Notes under the pieces: model-generated
The model's input: the letters and a program-made list of their open reading frames with translations, nothing else
What the model was told of the DNA's origin: nothing
The model's database searches: none
NCBI RefSeq assembly: GCF_965283645.1
Contig: NZ_CBDIPG010000001.1
Coordinates: 1,240,001-1,304,000 of the forward strand
Origin: Kordia sp965283645
Lineage (GTDB): Bacteria; Bacteroidota; Bacteroidia; Flavobacteriales; Flavobacteriaceae
Direction of reading: 5' to 3'
DNA length: 64,000 nucleotides
Made by a program: the position numbers and the translations under genes
Shown: one piece after another, positions 28,621-38,083 of the stretch
How positions within the stretch are numbered: the stretch's first letter is position 1
Layout of the letters: every line of letters begins with the position of its first letter

Positions 28621-28904
28621 ACCGTGTATAATTAATTGCTTCATTGAGCCTACTTGCGAATATTCCTGCGGAATATTCACGGGTTCGTAAATGTTTGCTA
28701 ACTTAGTCGCTAAACCACGCAACTAACCATACACAATACCGTTGTAAAACATATGAAAAGAATTAAGAATAAAACAAAAATTATGTACTAATGGAATTAA
28801 ACTTAGAAAAAAAATATAGAAATGTTAGTTATTAAAAAACTAGTAAATCAGGATTAGAAGGATTTTTATCCGTTCTAACTAAATAGGAAAAAACAATTAT
28901 ATTA

Positions 28905-30089
28905 ATGAAAATAAACCTAATTCCGTTACTTCTTTTCTTTTCTATGGGGTTATACGCACAAATGACCAATCAAATTGATAAGAAAGTCAATGATTTTATG
29001 CAAAAATGGGAAATACCAGGTGTTTCAGTTGCAATTGCTTACAAAGGTCAACTTGTCTATGCTAATGGCTATGGATACAGTAATAAAGCTAAAAAAGAAA
29101 AGGTTTTACCAAAACATCGATTTAGAATTGGGAGTATTTCTAAATCCCTCACTGCTATTACAATTTTTAAGCTCATTGAAGAAGGGAAACTCAACCTTAC
29201 AGATAAGGTTTTTGGAGCAAGTGGTATTCTAAATGATACTATATATTCAAAAATAATTGATGACAGAGTTTTAGAAATAAATGTTGGTCAACTTTTAGAG
29301 CATACAGCAGGGTGGGATAGTCATAAAAAGTATGACCCTATGTTTAAGAATCAGCTAATATCTGATTCCTTAAAACTAGATAGGTCGCCCGAACCAAAGG
29401 ACGTAATTCGTTATATGCTAAAAACTCAATATCTCGACTATTCGCCAGGTACTATTTATTCCTATTCAAATTTAGGATATTGCATTTTAGGTAGAGTTAT
29501 TGAAAAGTTGACTGGATTAACCTATGAAAATGCTGTAAAAGAAAAAATTCTTATACCGCTAAAAATGTTCGATACTAAGATAGGTGGTTCTAAAAAGTCT
29601 GGTGAAAATGAATCAATGTATCATAGCGACTATGGTTTCGTAAATAACTCTGCTTTCCATCCTTTTAAAGAAAAGGTAAAACCAGAATACGGAGCCTTCG
29701 ACCTATCCCTGTTAGATTCTTGCGGTGGTTGGATTTCTAATTCCATTGATTTAGCAAAATTAATGTGTGCTATTGATAGTTACCCCAACAGGAAGGATAT
29801 TCTGTCGCCTGATTCTATTAATTCTATGCTTTCGACCTCAATAGAGAATTCAGACTACGCTAAGGGGTGGTTTGTAAATAATGATAAAGACTTTTGGCAT
29901 AACGGGTCCTTAATTGGTTCTTACAGTATGGTAGCTAATATAAATGATGGTAGAGTATGGGTTATTTTAATTAATGATAACGAATGGACAAATCAAAAGT
30001 TTTATAAAAACGTCGATAAACTATTATTTAAAGCTACTGCAAAATTAGATTTTTCAAAATTGCAGGATATTTTTAAACAGTATGACTAA
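28905..30089 (+). CDS. Cassette 2: secreted serine hydrolase, class C beta-lactamase fold
   Basis: A signal peptide (to about residue 19, LYAQ) precedes a beta-lactamase/PBP-type domain: S77-I-S-K80 (SxxK nucleophile motif), Y187-S-N189 (YxN) and WHNGS near residue 328 (the HxG/KTG equivalent). At 394 residues it fits the AmpC-like esterase/D-aminopeptidase group. It could be a peptidase or esterase rather than an antibiotic resistance enzyme; sequence alone does not tell. It is the only gene of its cassette. Confidence 0.85.
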   Translation: MKINLIPLLLFFSMGLYAQMTNQIDKKVNDFMQKWEIPGVSVAIAYKGQLVYANGYGYSNKAKKEKVLPKHRFRIGSISKSLTAITIFKLIEEGKLNLTDKVFGASGILNDTIYSKIIDDRVLEINVGQLLEHTAGWDSHKKYDPMFKNQLISDSLKLDRSPEPKDVIRYMLKTQYLDYSPGTIYSYSNLGYCILGRVIEKLTGLTYENAVKEKILIPLKMFDTKIGGSKKSGENESMYHSDYGFVNNSAFHPFKEKVKPEYGAFDLSLLDSCGGWISNSIDLAKLMCAIDSYPNRKDILSPDSINSMLSTSIENSDYAKGWFVNNDKDFWHNGSLIGSYSMVANINDGRVWVILINDNEWTNQKFYKNVDKLLFKATAKLDFSKLQDIFKQYD

Positions 30090-30253
30090 TAGATTAAGAT
30101 GGATAAAAACATAAGACCTGAAAACCAAAGCGGTAGCTATAAAACAACCTATGTGAAATTGAAGTTTTACACTTTTGTTTTTGACGTCAAAGACTAAGAT
30201 GTAATCTGAATGATAATAGAATTTCAAGAAAAGTTTGGGAGGAAATACGTTTT
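30090..30253. other. Cassette 2 tail, nothing recognised
   Basis: The spacer between the hydrolase stop and site C; only short frames. Confidence 0.4.
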
Positions 30254-30384
30254 ACAACAATGTATAAAAATAATAGCGGTTTAGGTGCTAAAAGGGAAGT
30301 AAGTAAATTTAAAAAGGTCTGTGTTTAACCGAAAAGTTAGTGCAAAAAAATCCGCTACTATTCTTATACTAGACCGTTGTGCAT
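30254..30384 (+). repeat. Cassette site C (attC-like)
   Basis: ACAACAATG, then arm GTATAAAAATAATAGCGG (30262-30279) and arm CCGCTACTATTCTTATAC (30352-30369), then TAGACCGTTGTGC. The arms pair over 18 bp except two A-against-C positions. The central part has weaker nested pairing. Confidence 0.75.
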
Positions 30385-30426
30385 AATGCGAAAATCGTGC
30401 TAAAACTCAACATTAGTGCTAAAAAC

Positions 30427-30513
30427 GCCAGCGCGCAAACAGCACATTTATTTTTTGCCAACGCGAAAAGCCAACGCTGAAAAAATAAAAGAGCTGTTTC
30501 TTGCCAACACTCA
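30427..30513 (+). repeat. Type 2 hairpin, left end of cassette 3
   Basis: It starts GCCAGCGC and ends TTGCCAACAC. The stem is AAACAGCACATTTATTTTTT against AAAAAATAAAAGAGCTGTTT with three mismatches. It is similar to the element at 37992, which also stands at the left end of a multigene cassette. Confidence 0.65.
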
Positions 30514-30548
30514 ACTGAAACAATTATATTTCTGAAAAATAAAAGATA

Positions 30549-31409
30549 TTGGATTTATTTAGTCACATAAAAGAAGAAGAAAAACCGTTTAATAAAAAAA
30601 CTAAAATTGGACAAACGGATATTCAATATATCAAATCCGCAAGCATTTTAACAGAGGCTAAAGGATTTATGAATGCGTATGACTACACATTAAATCCTTA
30701 CACAGGCTGTAGTTTTGGGTGCAATTATTGTTATGCAGCTTTCTTTGCAAGGTCATCAAATGACAAAGATAATTGGGGAAAATGGTTGAAAGTAAAAGAA
30801 AATGCACTTGCTCTTCTTCAAAAAAAACGTAAAAAACCGCTCATCAATAAAACAATTTATCTCAGTAGTGTTACTGACCCATACCAACCAATCGAAAAAG
30901 AACTTGAACTAACAAGAAGTATTCTCAAAGAACTTTTAGATTTTCACAAAGTACGTTTAGTAATTCAAACGAGAAGTCCTTTGGTTACTAGAGATATTGA
31001 CTTGTTGAAAAAATTTGAAGTTGTACAAGTGAATATGACTGTTACCACAGATAGTGAAGAAGTGCGTAAAGCATTCGAGCCATTGTGTCCATCAAACAAA
31101 GTAAGATTAAAGGCAATTAAAGAAATACAAGCAAATAATATTCAAGCTTGCATTACAATGACACCATTATTACCAATTAAAGACCCACAGACTTTTGCTC
31201 AAGAACTAAAAAATACTGGAATTCAAAAATTTATTGTGCAACCATTTCATCCCGACAAAGGAAAATTTATTGCAAGCACAAAACAAGATGCATTAAGTCA
31301 AGTAAAGAAAATGAATTGGAACGATGAAAAATACAACAATGCAGTAAAGGTTTTTAAAGAAAAACTTCCGTGGTTGGGAGAAGGTAAAGATGGCTTTGCA
31401 CCTATTTAA
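30549..31409 (+). CDS. Cassette 3: SplB/Rv2578c-like radical SAM protein
   Basis: CxxxCxxC lies in TGCSFGCNYCYAAFFAR, with the NPYTGC and YCYA surroundings typical of the spore-photoproduct-lyase-like group, then SSVTDPYQPIE and a VTTDSEEVRKAFEP segment. The likely start is TTG 30549 (MDLFSHIKEEE), since the next Met is after the family's conserved N-terminus begins. The helicase gene starts 3 bp after its stop. Members of the group are linked to DNA damage loci; substrate unknown. Confidence 0.85.
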   Translation: MDLFSHIKEEEKPFNKKTKIGQTDIQYIKSASILTEAKGFMNAYDYTLNPYTGCSFGCNYCYAAFFARSSNDKDNWGKWLKVKENALALLQKKRKKPLINKTIYLSSVTDPYQPIEKELELTRSILKELLDFHKVRLVIQTRSPLVTRDIDLLKKFEVVQVNMTVTTDSEEVRKAFEPLCPSNKVRLKAIKEIQANNIQACITMTPLLPIKDPQTFAQELKNTGIQKFIVQPFHPDKGKFIASTKQDALSQVKKMNWNDEKYNNAVKVFKEKLPWLGEGKDGFAPI

Positions 31410-31412
31410 AGT

Positions 31413-33887
31413 ATGAAAGATAAAATTAAAGAATGGCTTCTCTCTCAACAAAGCGAAATTGACAGACTCATTGCGAGTGCTGGAATAACCTATTACAACG
31501 CGAACAGAACTCAACCAAATTTTGTTTATGACATTCAAAAATGTCATCACGAAAGCTATAATTTAATTAGAGGTAAAGATTTATGTTACGATAGACCAGG
31601 AACTGCATTCTCATATTCGTTATGGTATCAGCCACGAAGAATAAATACATTTCTCTCATTTTTTTTAGACAAACTAATTCAACTAGAAGGACAGCATATA
31701 GAAGTATTTGATTTAGGTGCTGGAGCTGGTGCAATTCAATGGTCTTTAGGATTGATTTACGTTGGTATGAAAAGGCTAGGTTTTAATCCGCCAAAGATTA
31801 CTGTAATTAATATTGACACAAGTCCTTTTATGCTTAATTATAATAGGACTTATTTGTGGCCTAAGTTTAAAGAATCCTATCCTGAAATAGATGAAAATTT
31901 TATTACAGATTACGAAGTAAATTCTTGGAGTAATGAACGTAATTTAGAAACTTCAAATCCATTATTGGCTGCAAGTTACCTTTTTGATTCATCTGATAAC
32001 AAAGAAGAGATAGCAAAAGACTTCAGTAATTTAGTAGATAAATATAAACCAAATACGATTCTTTTACTTACCTCAAAACAAGCAGACAAGGTTGCTTTTT
32101 TAGAAGAGTTAAAAAATGATTTTGAGTATCAAGGCTTTACTTCAGAAGAAGTAACGGATGACAATTTAATTTTTTCTAAAACATTAAACCACGTTAATAA
32201 ATTAAGAACTGAACTTTACCAAAGATTAAAAATAAACGAGCTAAATAGAGGAGCTTCTTGGAAAGACTACAGCTATTCTGGTTTAATACTAAGTAAACCG
32301 CAAGCCGAAATAACATTCTCATATAATAAGCAAACGATTTCTGAACTTAATATTTTTAATCCGCCAATAACTGTTAGAAGAGAAGTTACTCTTAATAAAA
32401 AACAAATTCAAGCATCTGAAAATATCGAAAGACCAGTTGTAATAGTTGGACCTGCAGGTTGTGGTAAAAGCATTGTAATTACTGAAAAAATTAAGAATAT
32501 TGTTGAACAAGAAGATTATTCACCAGACTTAGAGATATTACTAACGTCATTTAATAAAGGACTTATTGGTAAACTTTCCGAATGGCTTGACGAATTATTA
32601 GATAATGAAAAATTTGAGATTCGTTACGACACGAATTTTCACGGTTATGCAGAAAAATCCTGTCATTTTATATTTAAAAACTCTAAAAAAACCAATATAA
32701 GACTATTACATTTTGATATGTTACCAAAAAAACTTGGTGGCATCCGATATCGAGGCTTAGTTAACCACAATCAACACTTCCAAATTCTTAACGAAATTAT
32801 TGCAATAGTAAAAGGTCAAGAAAAAATCACGAATGACCAATATGATAATATTTTAAATTGTGATTTTTTGTTTGAGGAATATCATAGAGTTATTTATGGT
32901 TTACAAGTAGGAATTACAGAAGGTCTGGATAAATATTTAACAGTCCAAAGAAAAGGCAGAGGAAACTCACCATCACTTCAAAGAAATAGTTATCGTAGAA
33001 AACTTGCTTGGTTTTGTCTTACTCAATATGCTAAAAGAATGCATAACGAAAACATTCAAAGTTTCACTTTGAGACGACATTATTTTTATTCAAAATTAAA
33101 GAGACAAGAATTAGTAAAGAAATACGACTACATTTTGGTAGATGAATTTCAAGATTGCACAGAGGCAGATTTTGAGATTTTTTATATGTTGATTAAAGAC
33201 CCAAATAATTTTACAATTGCTGGCGATTTGGCTCAATCTATTCATTTAGGTACAACAGCCAGAATACCTAGAGATGAAAGAATGGACACAAGACGATTTT
33301 TCCGATTGGATGGTTCATATAGACTACCTGTAAGAATAAGTGAGGCAATAAAAGGCCTTTCTAATGCACTTGTAAAGAAGTTTGGAAATGATGAAGGAGT
33401 TATAAATATAACTCCATATAAAGGTTCACCACCTGGTTCTCGTCCTATTGCTGTTTATGGCGAAAATTCTGAGCTGTTAGCTAATAAAGTGAAATCAATA
33501 TTTGAAGAATATCGCATTTATGATTTAAACCAAATCACAATTTTAGAAAAGGACGGAAATTTATCAAGGGAACTTAATCAACGTTCAATCAATGTTGAAA
33601 CAGATTCGATTCTCAGTTTAAAAGGTTTAGAAAAAGAATGTGTGCTTTGGTCAACAAATATTCCCTTAGAATTTGAAAAAGAAGTTTTTGAATTCTCTTA
33701 TACGATTGTAACAAGAACATCCTGTATTCTAATTATTGGACTAACAGAGCAAACACAAAACATATATAAAAAAGTACTTGGAATGCTCGATAAAGAAAGA
33801 ATAATTATGTGGGATAAGGAAACGGAAATGAAGTTTGAAACTTTTTGTGAAGAATATGAACAACAGACAATAATTGACGAGGATTAG
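31413..33887 (+). CDS. Cassette 3: methyltransferase-like domain fused to UvrD-type helicase
   Basis: The N-terminal third resembles a Rossmann methyltransferase: EVFDLGAGAGAIQWS (about 96-110) and INIDTSPFMLNYN. The rest is a superfamily 1 helicase: Walker A GPAGCGKS (about 342-349), ILVDEFQD as motif II, IAGDLAQSI as motif III-like, GSYRLP and a motif V-like LKGLEKECV. At 824 residues this fusion is not one I can name. Being translationally linked to a SplB-like radical SAM protein, it may serve DNA repair or phage defence. Its stop codon is the first base of the adjacent type 2 hairpin. Confidence 0.75.
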   Translation: MKDKIKEWLLSQQSEIDRLIASAGITYYNANRTQPNFVYDIQKCHHESYNLIRGKDLCYDRPGTAFSYSLWYQPRRINTFLSFFLDKLIQLEGQHIEVFDLGAGAGAIQWSLGLIYVGMKRLGFNPPKITVINIDTSPFMLNYNRTYLWPKFKESYPEIDENFITDYEVNSWSNERNLETSNPLLAASYLFDSSDNKEEIAKDFSNLVDKYKPNTILLLTSKQADKVAFLEELKNDFEYQGFTSEEVTDDNLIFSKTLNHVNKLRTELYQRLKINELNRGASWKDYSYSGLILSKPQAEITFSYNKQTISELNIFNPPITVRREVTLNKKQIQASENIERPVVIVGPAGCGKSIVITEKIKNIVEQEDYSPDLEILLTSFNKGLIGKLSEWLDELLDNEKFEIRYDTNFHGYAEKSCHFIFKNSKKTNIRLLHFDMLPKKLGGIRYRGLVNHNQHFQILNEIIAIVKGQEKITNDQYDNILNCDFLFEEYHRVIYGLQVGITEGLDKYLTVQRKGRGNSPSLQRNSYRRKLAWFCLTQYAKRMHNENIQSFTLRRHYFYSKLKRQELVKKYDYILVDEFQDCTEADFEIFYMLIKDPNNFTIAGDLAQSIHLGTTARIPRDERMDTRRFFRLDGSYRLPVRISEAIKGLSNALVKKFGNDEGVINITPYKGSPPGSRPIAVYGENSELLANKVKSIFEEYRIYDLNQITILEKDGNLSRELNQRSINVETDSILSLKGLEKECVLWSTNIPLEFEKEVFEFSYTIVTRTSCILIIGLTEQTQNIYKKVLGMLDKERIIMWDKETEMKFETFCEEYEQQTIIDED

Positions 33888-33971
33888 CCAACGCACAAAG
33901 CCATACACATTTTCAATTCGCTACAGCCAACGCTACGCCAAAAATTGCAAAAGAGTATGTCTTGCCAACGC
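33887..33971 (+). repeat. Type 2 hairpin, right end of cassette 3
   Basis: It runs from GCCAACGC to TTGCCAACGC with arms AAGCCATACACATTTTCAAT and AATTGCAAAAGAGTATGTCTT. It closely resembles the element at 41528, also at a right end. Confidence 0.65.
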
Positions 33972-34029
33972 TCAATTCCGAACTAAATAACAAACATCGG
34001 AAAACCAAGCTGAACGTGAAAAGCACTAT

Positions 34030-34227
34030 GCACAACAACGTGTATAAAACATAGCTATTATAGGCTTTCCGAGAGGTTTTTGTATATTTACAAAGTACGC
34101 CAAATTTTTTATTTGGTTATATTTATAAAAGAAAATTAAACATAAAAATAAAAAATTCGGCTCGTGCTAAATCCGAAAAGTTAGCGTTAATTTATACGCT
34201 ACGTTTCATACACAAGACCGTTAGCAC
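34030..34227 (+). repeat. Cassette site D (attC-like, 198 bp)
   Basis: GCACAACAACG, arm GTGTATAAAACATAGC (34040-34055), arm GCTACGTTTCATACAC (34198-34213), then AAGACCGTTAGCAC. Two arm differences, both A left against C right. The centre holds a further palindrome of the CCAAAT/ATTTGG kind. Confidence 0.75.
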
Positions 34228-34318
34228 CTATTTGACGAACTGCTGACAACTTACGTAAGTTAATTGTAATTGCATTATAGAATTGAACAGTTTAGATTTG
34301 TGAAAAATAAAAGAAATA

Positions 34319-35236
34319 ATGATAGAATTTAATTTTGCAAATGACTTATTGGAAAAAATAGAAGAAGAATTAATTAAATATGAGAATAAAAATAAAATTC
34401 AACTTATAAAAAGTTTTTCGATTGGCAAAAGTGCAAATCTTGAATGGATGAGAAAAAGTCAAGATTTTAGTTTACCTATTAACTCATCCGATTCAACTGA
34501 AATTATTCATATTACAAAAGAATTTTACGAACTTTTAGTAGATGGTTGGAAAGAAAAACACCCAGAATTAGTTAAAGGCGGAATTTCTGATAAAATTCAA
34601 TCAATGATGGAATCTGATTTTCCAGAAGAAACTATTGATTCTGCAATTACAGATAAAATCAATAAACTGATTTATCAATACGATGAAGTTTTAAAATGTA
34701 CAAAAGAAACTAATCGCCTTTTTGGAATTGAAAATGAAGAAAAAATACTATTAATTCACCTTAACAAATACAACGAAATATTAAAATCTGATTTTAAACA
34801 AATTAACTTTTTTCACGGAATTACTTTAAACAAAAAAATTAGTGATTTAGTATTAAAAATTTATGTTCGATTTATCAATTTAAGATTGGAAATGTTGAAC
34901 CCTAAAATCACTCAAATAGAAGAACGGGAAACAGAAATAACACCTAAAATTCTATGGAAAGGAAGTCAAAGAGATTTATGTGAACTATTTATCGAATTAC
35001 AAGAAAAGAATTATATAGATAATTTTGAATGGGGAGAAAGAACTAAAATAGCACAATCAATTTGTAATTTATTTGATTTGTCTTTAACAAAGAAAAAGAA
35101 AAACAGTAATGTGGAAACCTCATTTTACCAAATCTTAAAAGGCAAACATAATCCTGAAACAGGGTTAAGAGAATATGATGAAGTTTTAGGTAAAGAAAAA
35201 GAACGAAAATTTAATAAAATAAAAAACAGGTGCTAA
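34319..35236 (+). CDS. Cassette 4: unknown 305-aa protein, RteC-like C-terminus
   Basis: Helical, cytosolic, highly charged. The C-terminal 90 residues (ILWKGSQRDLCELFIELQ to KFNKIKN) resemble the C-terminal domain of flavobacterial RteC-type proteins that control mobile elements, but the match is by eye. The N-terminal part is unrecognised. Its stop lies within the left end of site E, so the reading frame runs into the recombination site, as in integron cassettes. Confidence 0.6.
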   Translation: MIEFNFANDLLEKIEEELIKYENKNKIQLIKSFSIGKSANLEWMRKSQDFSLPINSSDSTEIIHITKEFYELLVDGWKEKHPELVKGGISDKIQSMMESDFPEETIDSAITDKINKLIYQYDEVLKCTKETNRLFGIENEEKILLIHLNKYNEILKSDFKQINFFHGITLNKKISDLVLKIYVRFINLRLEMLNPKITQIEERETEITPKILWKGSQRDLCELFIELQEKNYIDNFEWGERTKIAQSICNLFDLSLTKKKKNSNVETSFYQILKGKHNPETGLREYDEVLGKEKERKFNKIKNRC

Positions 35237-35241
35237 CACCG

Positions 35242-36922
35242 GTACCTGTTGCACAAGTCTAAGATATTGAATAATTGTGTATCTTAATGTATGCAAGGCA
35301 AGAAAATCTATCAGGAAAAATTATTTAGTAATTTTCAGTTAAGTGATCGGATTCCCAAAGAAAACTTTTATCGTCGTTTATTAGAAGTTTTAGACTTGGA
35401 CTATTTATACGAACTAACCAAAGAATACTATGGAACTAGCGGACAAAAAAGTATTGATCCTGTGGTGTTTTTTAAACTCTGTTTGGTTGGCTATTTAGAA
35501 AATATTATTAGTGATCGCAAGTTAATTGCTCATTGTAGTATGCGTTTGGATATTCTCTATTATTTAGGTTATGATATTGATGAAGAATTACCTTGGCATA
35601 GTACGATAAGTAGAACACGCCAGTTATTTCCTGAGTGTGTATTTGAAGAAGTTTTTACACGTGTTTTTATGCTTTGTTTAGACAAAGGCATGGTCAGTGG
35701 TCATACACAAGCAATCGATTCTGCGCCTGTAAAAGCGAATGCTTCTATGGATAGTTTGGAGTTAAAAGTTCCCGAAGAAGATTTAGAAACTCATTTATCC
35801 AAAGTTCGCGTACAAAGCTACCGAGATCGTCAAGTTGAAAATAAGGCAACTAAAAAGCAACAGATCATTACTGCCACTACACAGGAACTGAGTGCTATTC
35901 AATCAAGGAATAAGAAATGGGCAAAAGAGCAAGATCAGCGACCAGGCGCTGGCAATAAAGGGAGTCGTTATACTAGTAATAAAACGCATTACAGTCCCAC
36001 AGATCCTGATGCACGCATTAGTGTAAAACCAGGAAAAGCAAGAAAGCTGAACTATATGAGTCAACTTAGTGTTGATACGGCACATCATGTGATTAGTGAT
36101 ATAAAGGCGTATCATGCGGATAAGAAAGACAATCAATACTTAAAAGATATCACAATCAGAGTACAAAGGCGTTTGCGTACATCAGGCGTTCTTTTAGAAA
36201 ATATAGTGGCTGATACAGGATATAGCAGCGGAGAGAATTACGCGTTTTTAGAAGCTCAAAGCTTGAAAAGTTACATTCCACCACATGGAACTTACAAAGG
36301 TGGGCCAACTGATTTTATATATGTTAAAGAAAAGGATCATTATATATGTCCGAAGGGAAAGATTATTCCATTCAAAAAAGTATTTTTAGACTATCGTACC
36401 AAAACCAAAAAGAAAGAATATCGTGGTTCTTCCAAAATATGCAAAGGCTGCCCAATAGCTTCACAATGCTTAGGCAAAACAGCTAAAGAAAAGAAGTTCT
36501 CTGTTACGTATTATCGAGAAGAATATGAACGAAATATAACAAGAGTCAATAGCAAACAAGGGCGTTATATGAAGAGGAAACGGCAAAGTACCGTAGAACC
36601 AGTATTTGGAACACTAAAGGAATATATGGGACTTAGAAAGGTGAACACTTTAGGCATTAAACAAGCAAACAAAGTAATGCACTTGGCTGCAATTGCCTAT
36701 AATTTAAAGAAATACTTGAAATTCATCACAAAAACTACAAAAAGTGGAGCAAGATCACTTGCTCTTATCATTTTTAAAATAAAGTCACTATTTGGTAATG
36801 ATAGCTTGATTTTAAGCGGTACTAATTTTAGGATTCAATAGTAAAACTCAAAAGAAAGACATCCTTAAATAGGCTAAGAATGCCTTGTTTTTTATAAAAT
36901 TATGGGGTTGTGCAACGGTTAC
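35242..36922 (+). mobile_element. IS1182-like insertion sequence, copy 2 (1681 bp)
   Basis: Same length, ends and transposase as copy 1 but inverted. ACCG flanks it at 35238-35241 and 36923-36926. It is inserted at the equivalent position of another cassette site. Confidence 0.85.
35291..36841 (+). CDS. IS1182-family transposase, copy 2
   Basis: The protein is residue-for-residue the same as copy 1 (516 aa), with the N-terminal DUF772-like region, the DSAPVKAN and DTGYSSGEN catalytic neighbourhoods and the VEPVFGTLKEYMG C-terminal segment. Identity of two copies in opposite orientation makes recombination or inversion of the 6.7 kb between them (cassettes 2 to 4) possible. Confidence 0.9.
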   Translation: MQGKKIYQEKLFSNFQLSDRIPKENFYRRLLEVLDLDYLYELTKEYYGTSGQKSIDPVVFFKLCLVGYLENIISDRKLIAHCSMRLDILYYLGYDIDEELPWHSTISRTRQLFPECVFEEVFTRVFMLCLDKGMVSGHTQAIDSAPVKANASMDSLELKVPEEDLETHLSKVRVQSYRDRQVENKATKKQQIITATTQELSAIQSRNKKWAKEQDQRPGAGNKGSRYTSNKTHYSPTDPDARISVKPGKARKLNYMSQLSVDTAHHVISDIKAYHADKKDNQYLKDITIRVQRRLRTSGVLLENIVADTGYSSGENYAFLEAQSLKSYIPPHGTYKGGPTDFIYVKEKDHYICPKGKIIPFKKVFLDYRTKTKKKEYRGSSKICKGCPIASQCLGKTAKEKKFSVTYYREEYERNITRVNSKQGRYMKRKRQSTVEPVFGTLKEYMGLRKVNTLGIKQANKVMHLAAIAYNLKKYLKFITKTTKSGARSLALIIFKIKSLFGNDSLILSGTNFRIQ

Positions 36923-37083
36923 ACCGTATATAATTTATTGCTGGCTTTTTGCCTACTTACGAAAGTCCTCGCGGACTTTCTTTGTCCGTAATTATTCACT
37001 AAATTAGTTGCTTGAAACACGCAACAAACCATATACAACAACGTTGGCAAGCATTTAAGAAAACCCAGAAATTGAATTGAAAA

Positions 37084-37773
37084 TTGAGGCAAATAAAAAC
37101 ATTTAGTGATAGTAGATTAGACACTCAATGTGCCTATTGCGGAAAATTCCCTGATACAAGAGACCACGTTCCATCAAAAATCCTTCTCGAAAAACCATAT
37201 CCTGAAAATATTCCTGTTGTACCTTGTTGCTTGGATTGTAATAATGGATTTTCATTAGACGAGGAATACTTTGCTTGTCTGATTGAATGCCTAATTTCAG
37301 GAACAACGGATTTGGACAAACTCTCGCGAGAAAGTATTGTGAAAATCCTAAAGCGGAAAACAAAACTAAAAGCTCGATTGGACAAGGCTTTTATTAATGA
37401 AAATGGAAAATCTCAATTCAGAATTGAACCTGAAAGAATCGAAAATGTTATTTTAAAATTAGCTTATGGACACGTAAAATTTGAAAATAGCGATAGAAAA
37501 TATGAAAAACCTGAACATTTGGGTTTCGTACCTATCGACACATTGACCGAAGAAGAACTGAATTCGTTTTTTGCGGTAACGGAATTACAAAAAGCACCTG
37601 AAATTGGAAGTCGAGCAATGCAAAATATGTATATTACTCAAGAGGGAATTCCAGTTGACAATTGGATAGTTGTTCAAGACGGAATTTATCAATATTCAGT
37701 TACACCGACCATTGGAAATGTAAAGGTGCGAATATTGATTTGGAATTACCTTGCGTGTGAAGTTGTGTGGTAA
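37084..37773 (+). CDS. Cassette 5: HNH-type protein
   Basis: A zinc/HNH pattern near the N-terminus: C17AYC20, DHVPSK, then CCLDCNNGF. The start is TTG (MRQIKTFSDS). The remaining 160 residues have no recognised domain. It differs from the HNH protein at 8814 in length and spacing. It may be a nuclease of a defence or toxin cassette. Confidence 0.7.
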   Translation: MRQIKTFSDSRLDTQCAYCGKFPDTRDHVPSKILLEKPYPENIPVVPCCLDCNNGFSLDEEYFACLIECLISGTTDLDKLSRESIVKILKRKTKLKARLDKAFINENGKSQFRIEPERIENVILKLAYGHVKFENSDRKYEKPEHLGFVPIDTLTEEELNSFFAVTELQKAPEIGSRAMQNMYITQEGIPVDNWIVVQDGIYQYSVTPTIGNVKVRILIWNYLACEVVW

Positions 37774-37783
37774 AAAACGACTT

Positions 37784-37979
37784 GCCAACAACGTATATAA
37801 AACATAGCTATTACAGGCTTTCCGAGAGGTTTGTGTGTATTTTCGAAGACCGCCAAATTTTTAAATTTGGCTTTTAGTAAAATAAAGATAAAAAGAAAAA
37901 TTTAAAAATTCGGCTCGTGTTTAATCCGAAAAGTTAGCGTCTTTTTAAATGCTACGTTTCATATACAAGACCGTTACCT
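37784..37979 (+). repeat. Cassette site F (attC-like, 196 bp)
   Basis: GCCAACAACG, arm GTATATAAAACATAGC (37793), arm GCTACGTTTCATATAC (37951-37966), then AAGACCGTTACCT. Two arm differences, both A left/C right. The interior resembles site D. Confidence 0.75.
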
Positions 37980-37991
37980 GCAAGCTGAAAA

Positions 37992-38064
37992 GCCAACGCG
38001 CAGTCAAGCACATTTCATTTTTCTCGTACCTCAAAAAATAAAAAGAGCTTGCCTTTTTCCAACG
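37992..38064 (+). repeat. Type 2 hairpin, left end of cassette 6
   Basis: It runs from GCCAACGC to CCAACGCT; the arms are CAAGCACATTTCATTTTT and AAAAATAAAAAGAGCTTG. Same family as 30427. Confidence 0.65.
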
Positions 38065-38083
38065 CTTACTCATAGCGAATTAA

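Larger units (their letters stand above)
26929..28748 (+). repeat. Cassette site B, split by IS copy 1
   Basis: The left part GTACAACACCG (26929-26939) is separated by the IS from the right part at 28621-28748. The arms are GTGTATAATTAATTGC (28624) and GCAACTAACCATACAC (28719), differing at three positions, all A on the left against C on the right. The site ends AATACCGTTGTAAAAC. Confidence 0.7.
35231..37050 (+). repeat. Cassette site E, split by IS copy 2
   Basis: Left part TGCTAACACCG (35231-35241); right part 36923-37050 with arms GTATATAATTTATTGC (36926) and GCAACAAACCATATAC (37021), then AACAACGTTGGCAAG. Three arm differences, all A left/C right. Confidence 0.7.

Noticed and set aside
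28905..30089. Antibiotic-resistance beta-lactamase
   Set aside because: The fold motifs are present, but they are shared by many peptidases and esterases; there is no specific evidence for antibiotic hydrolysis.
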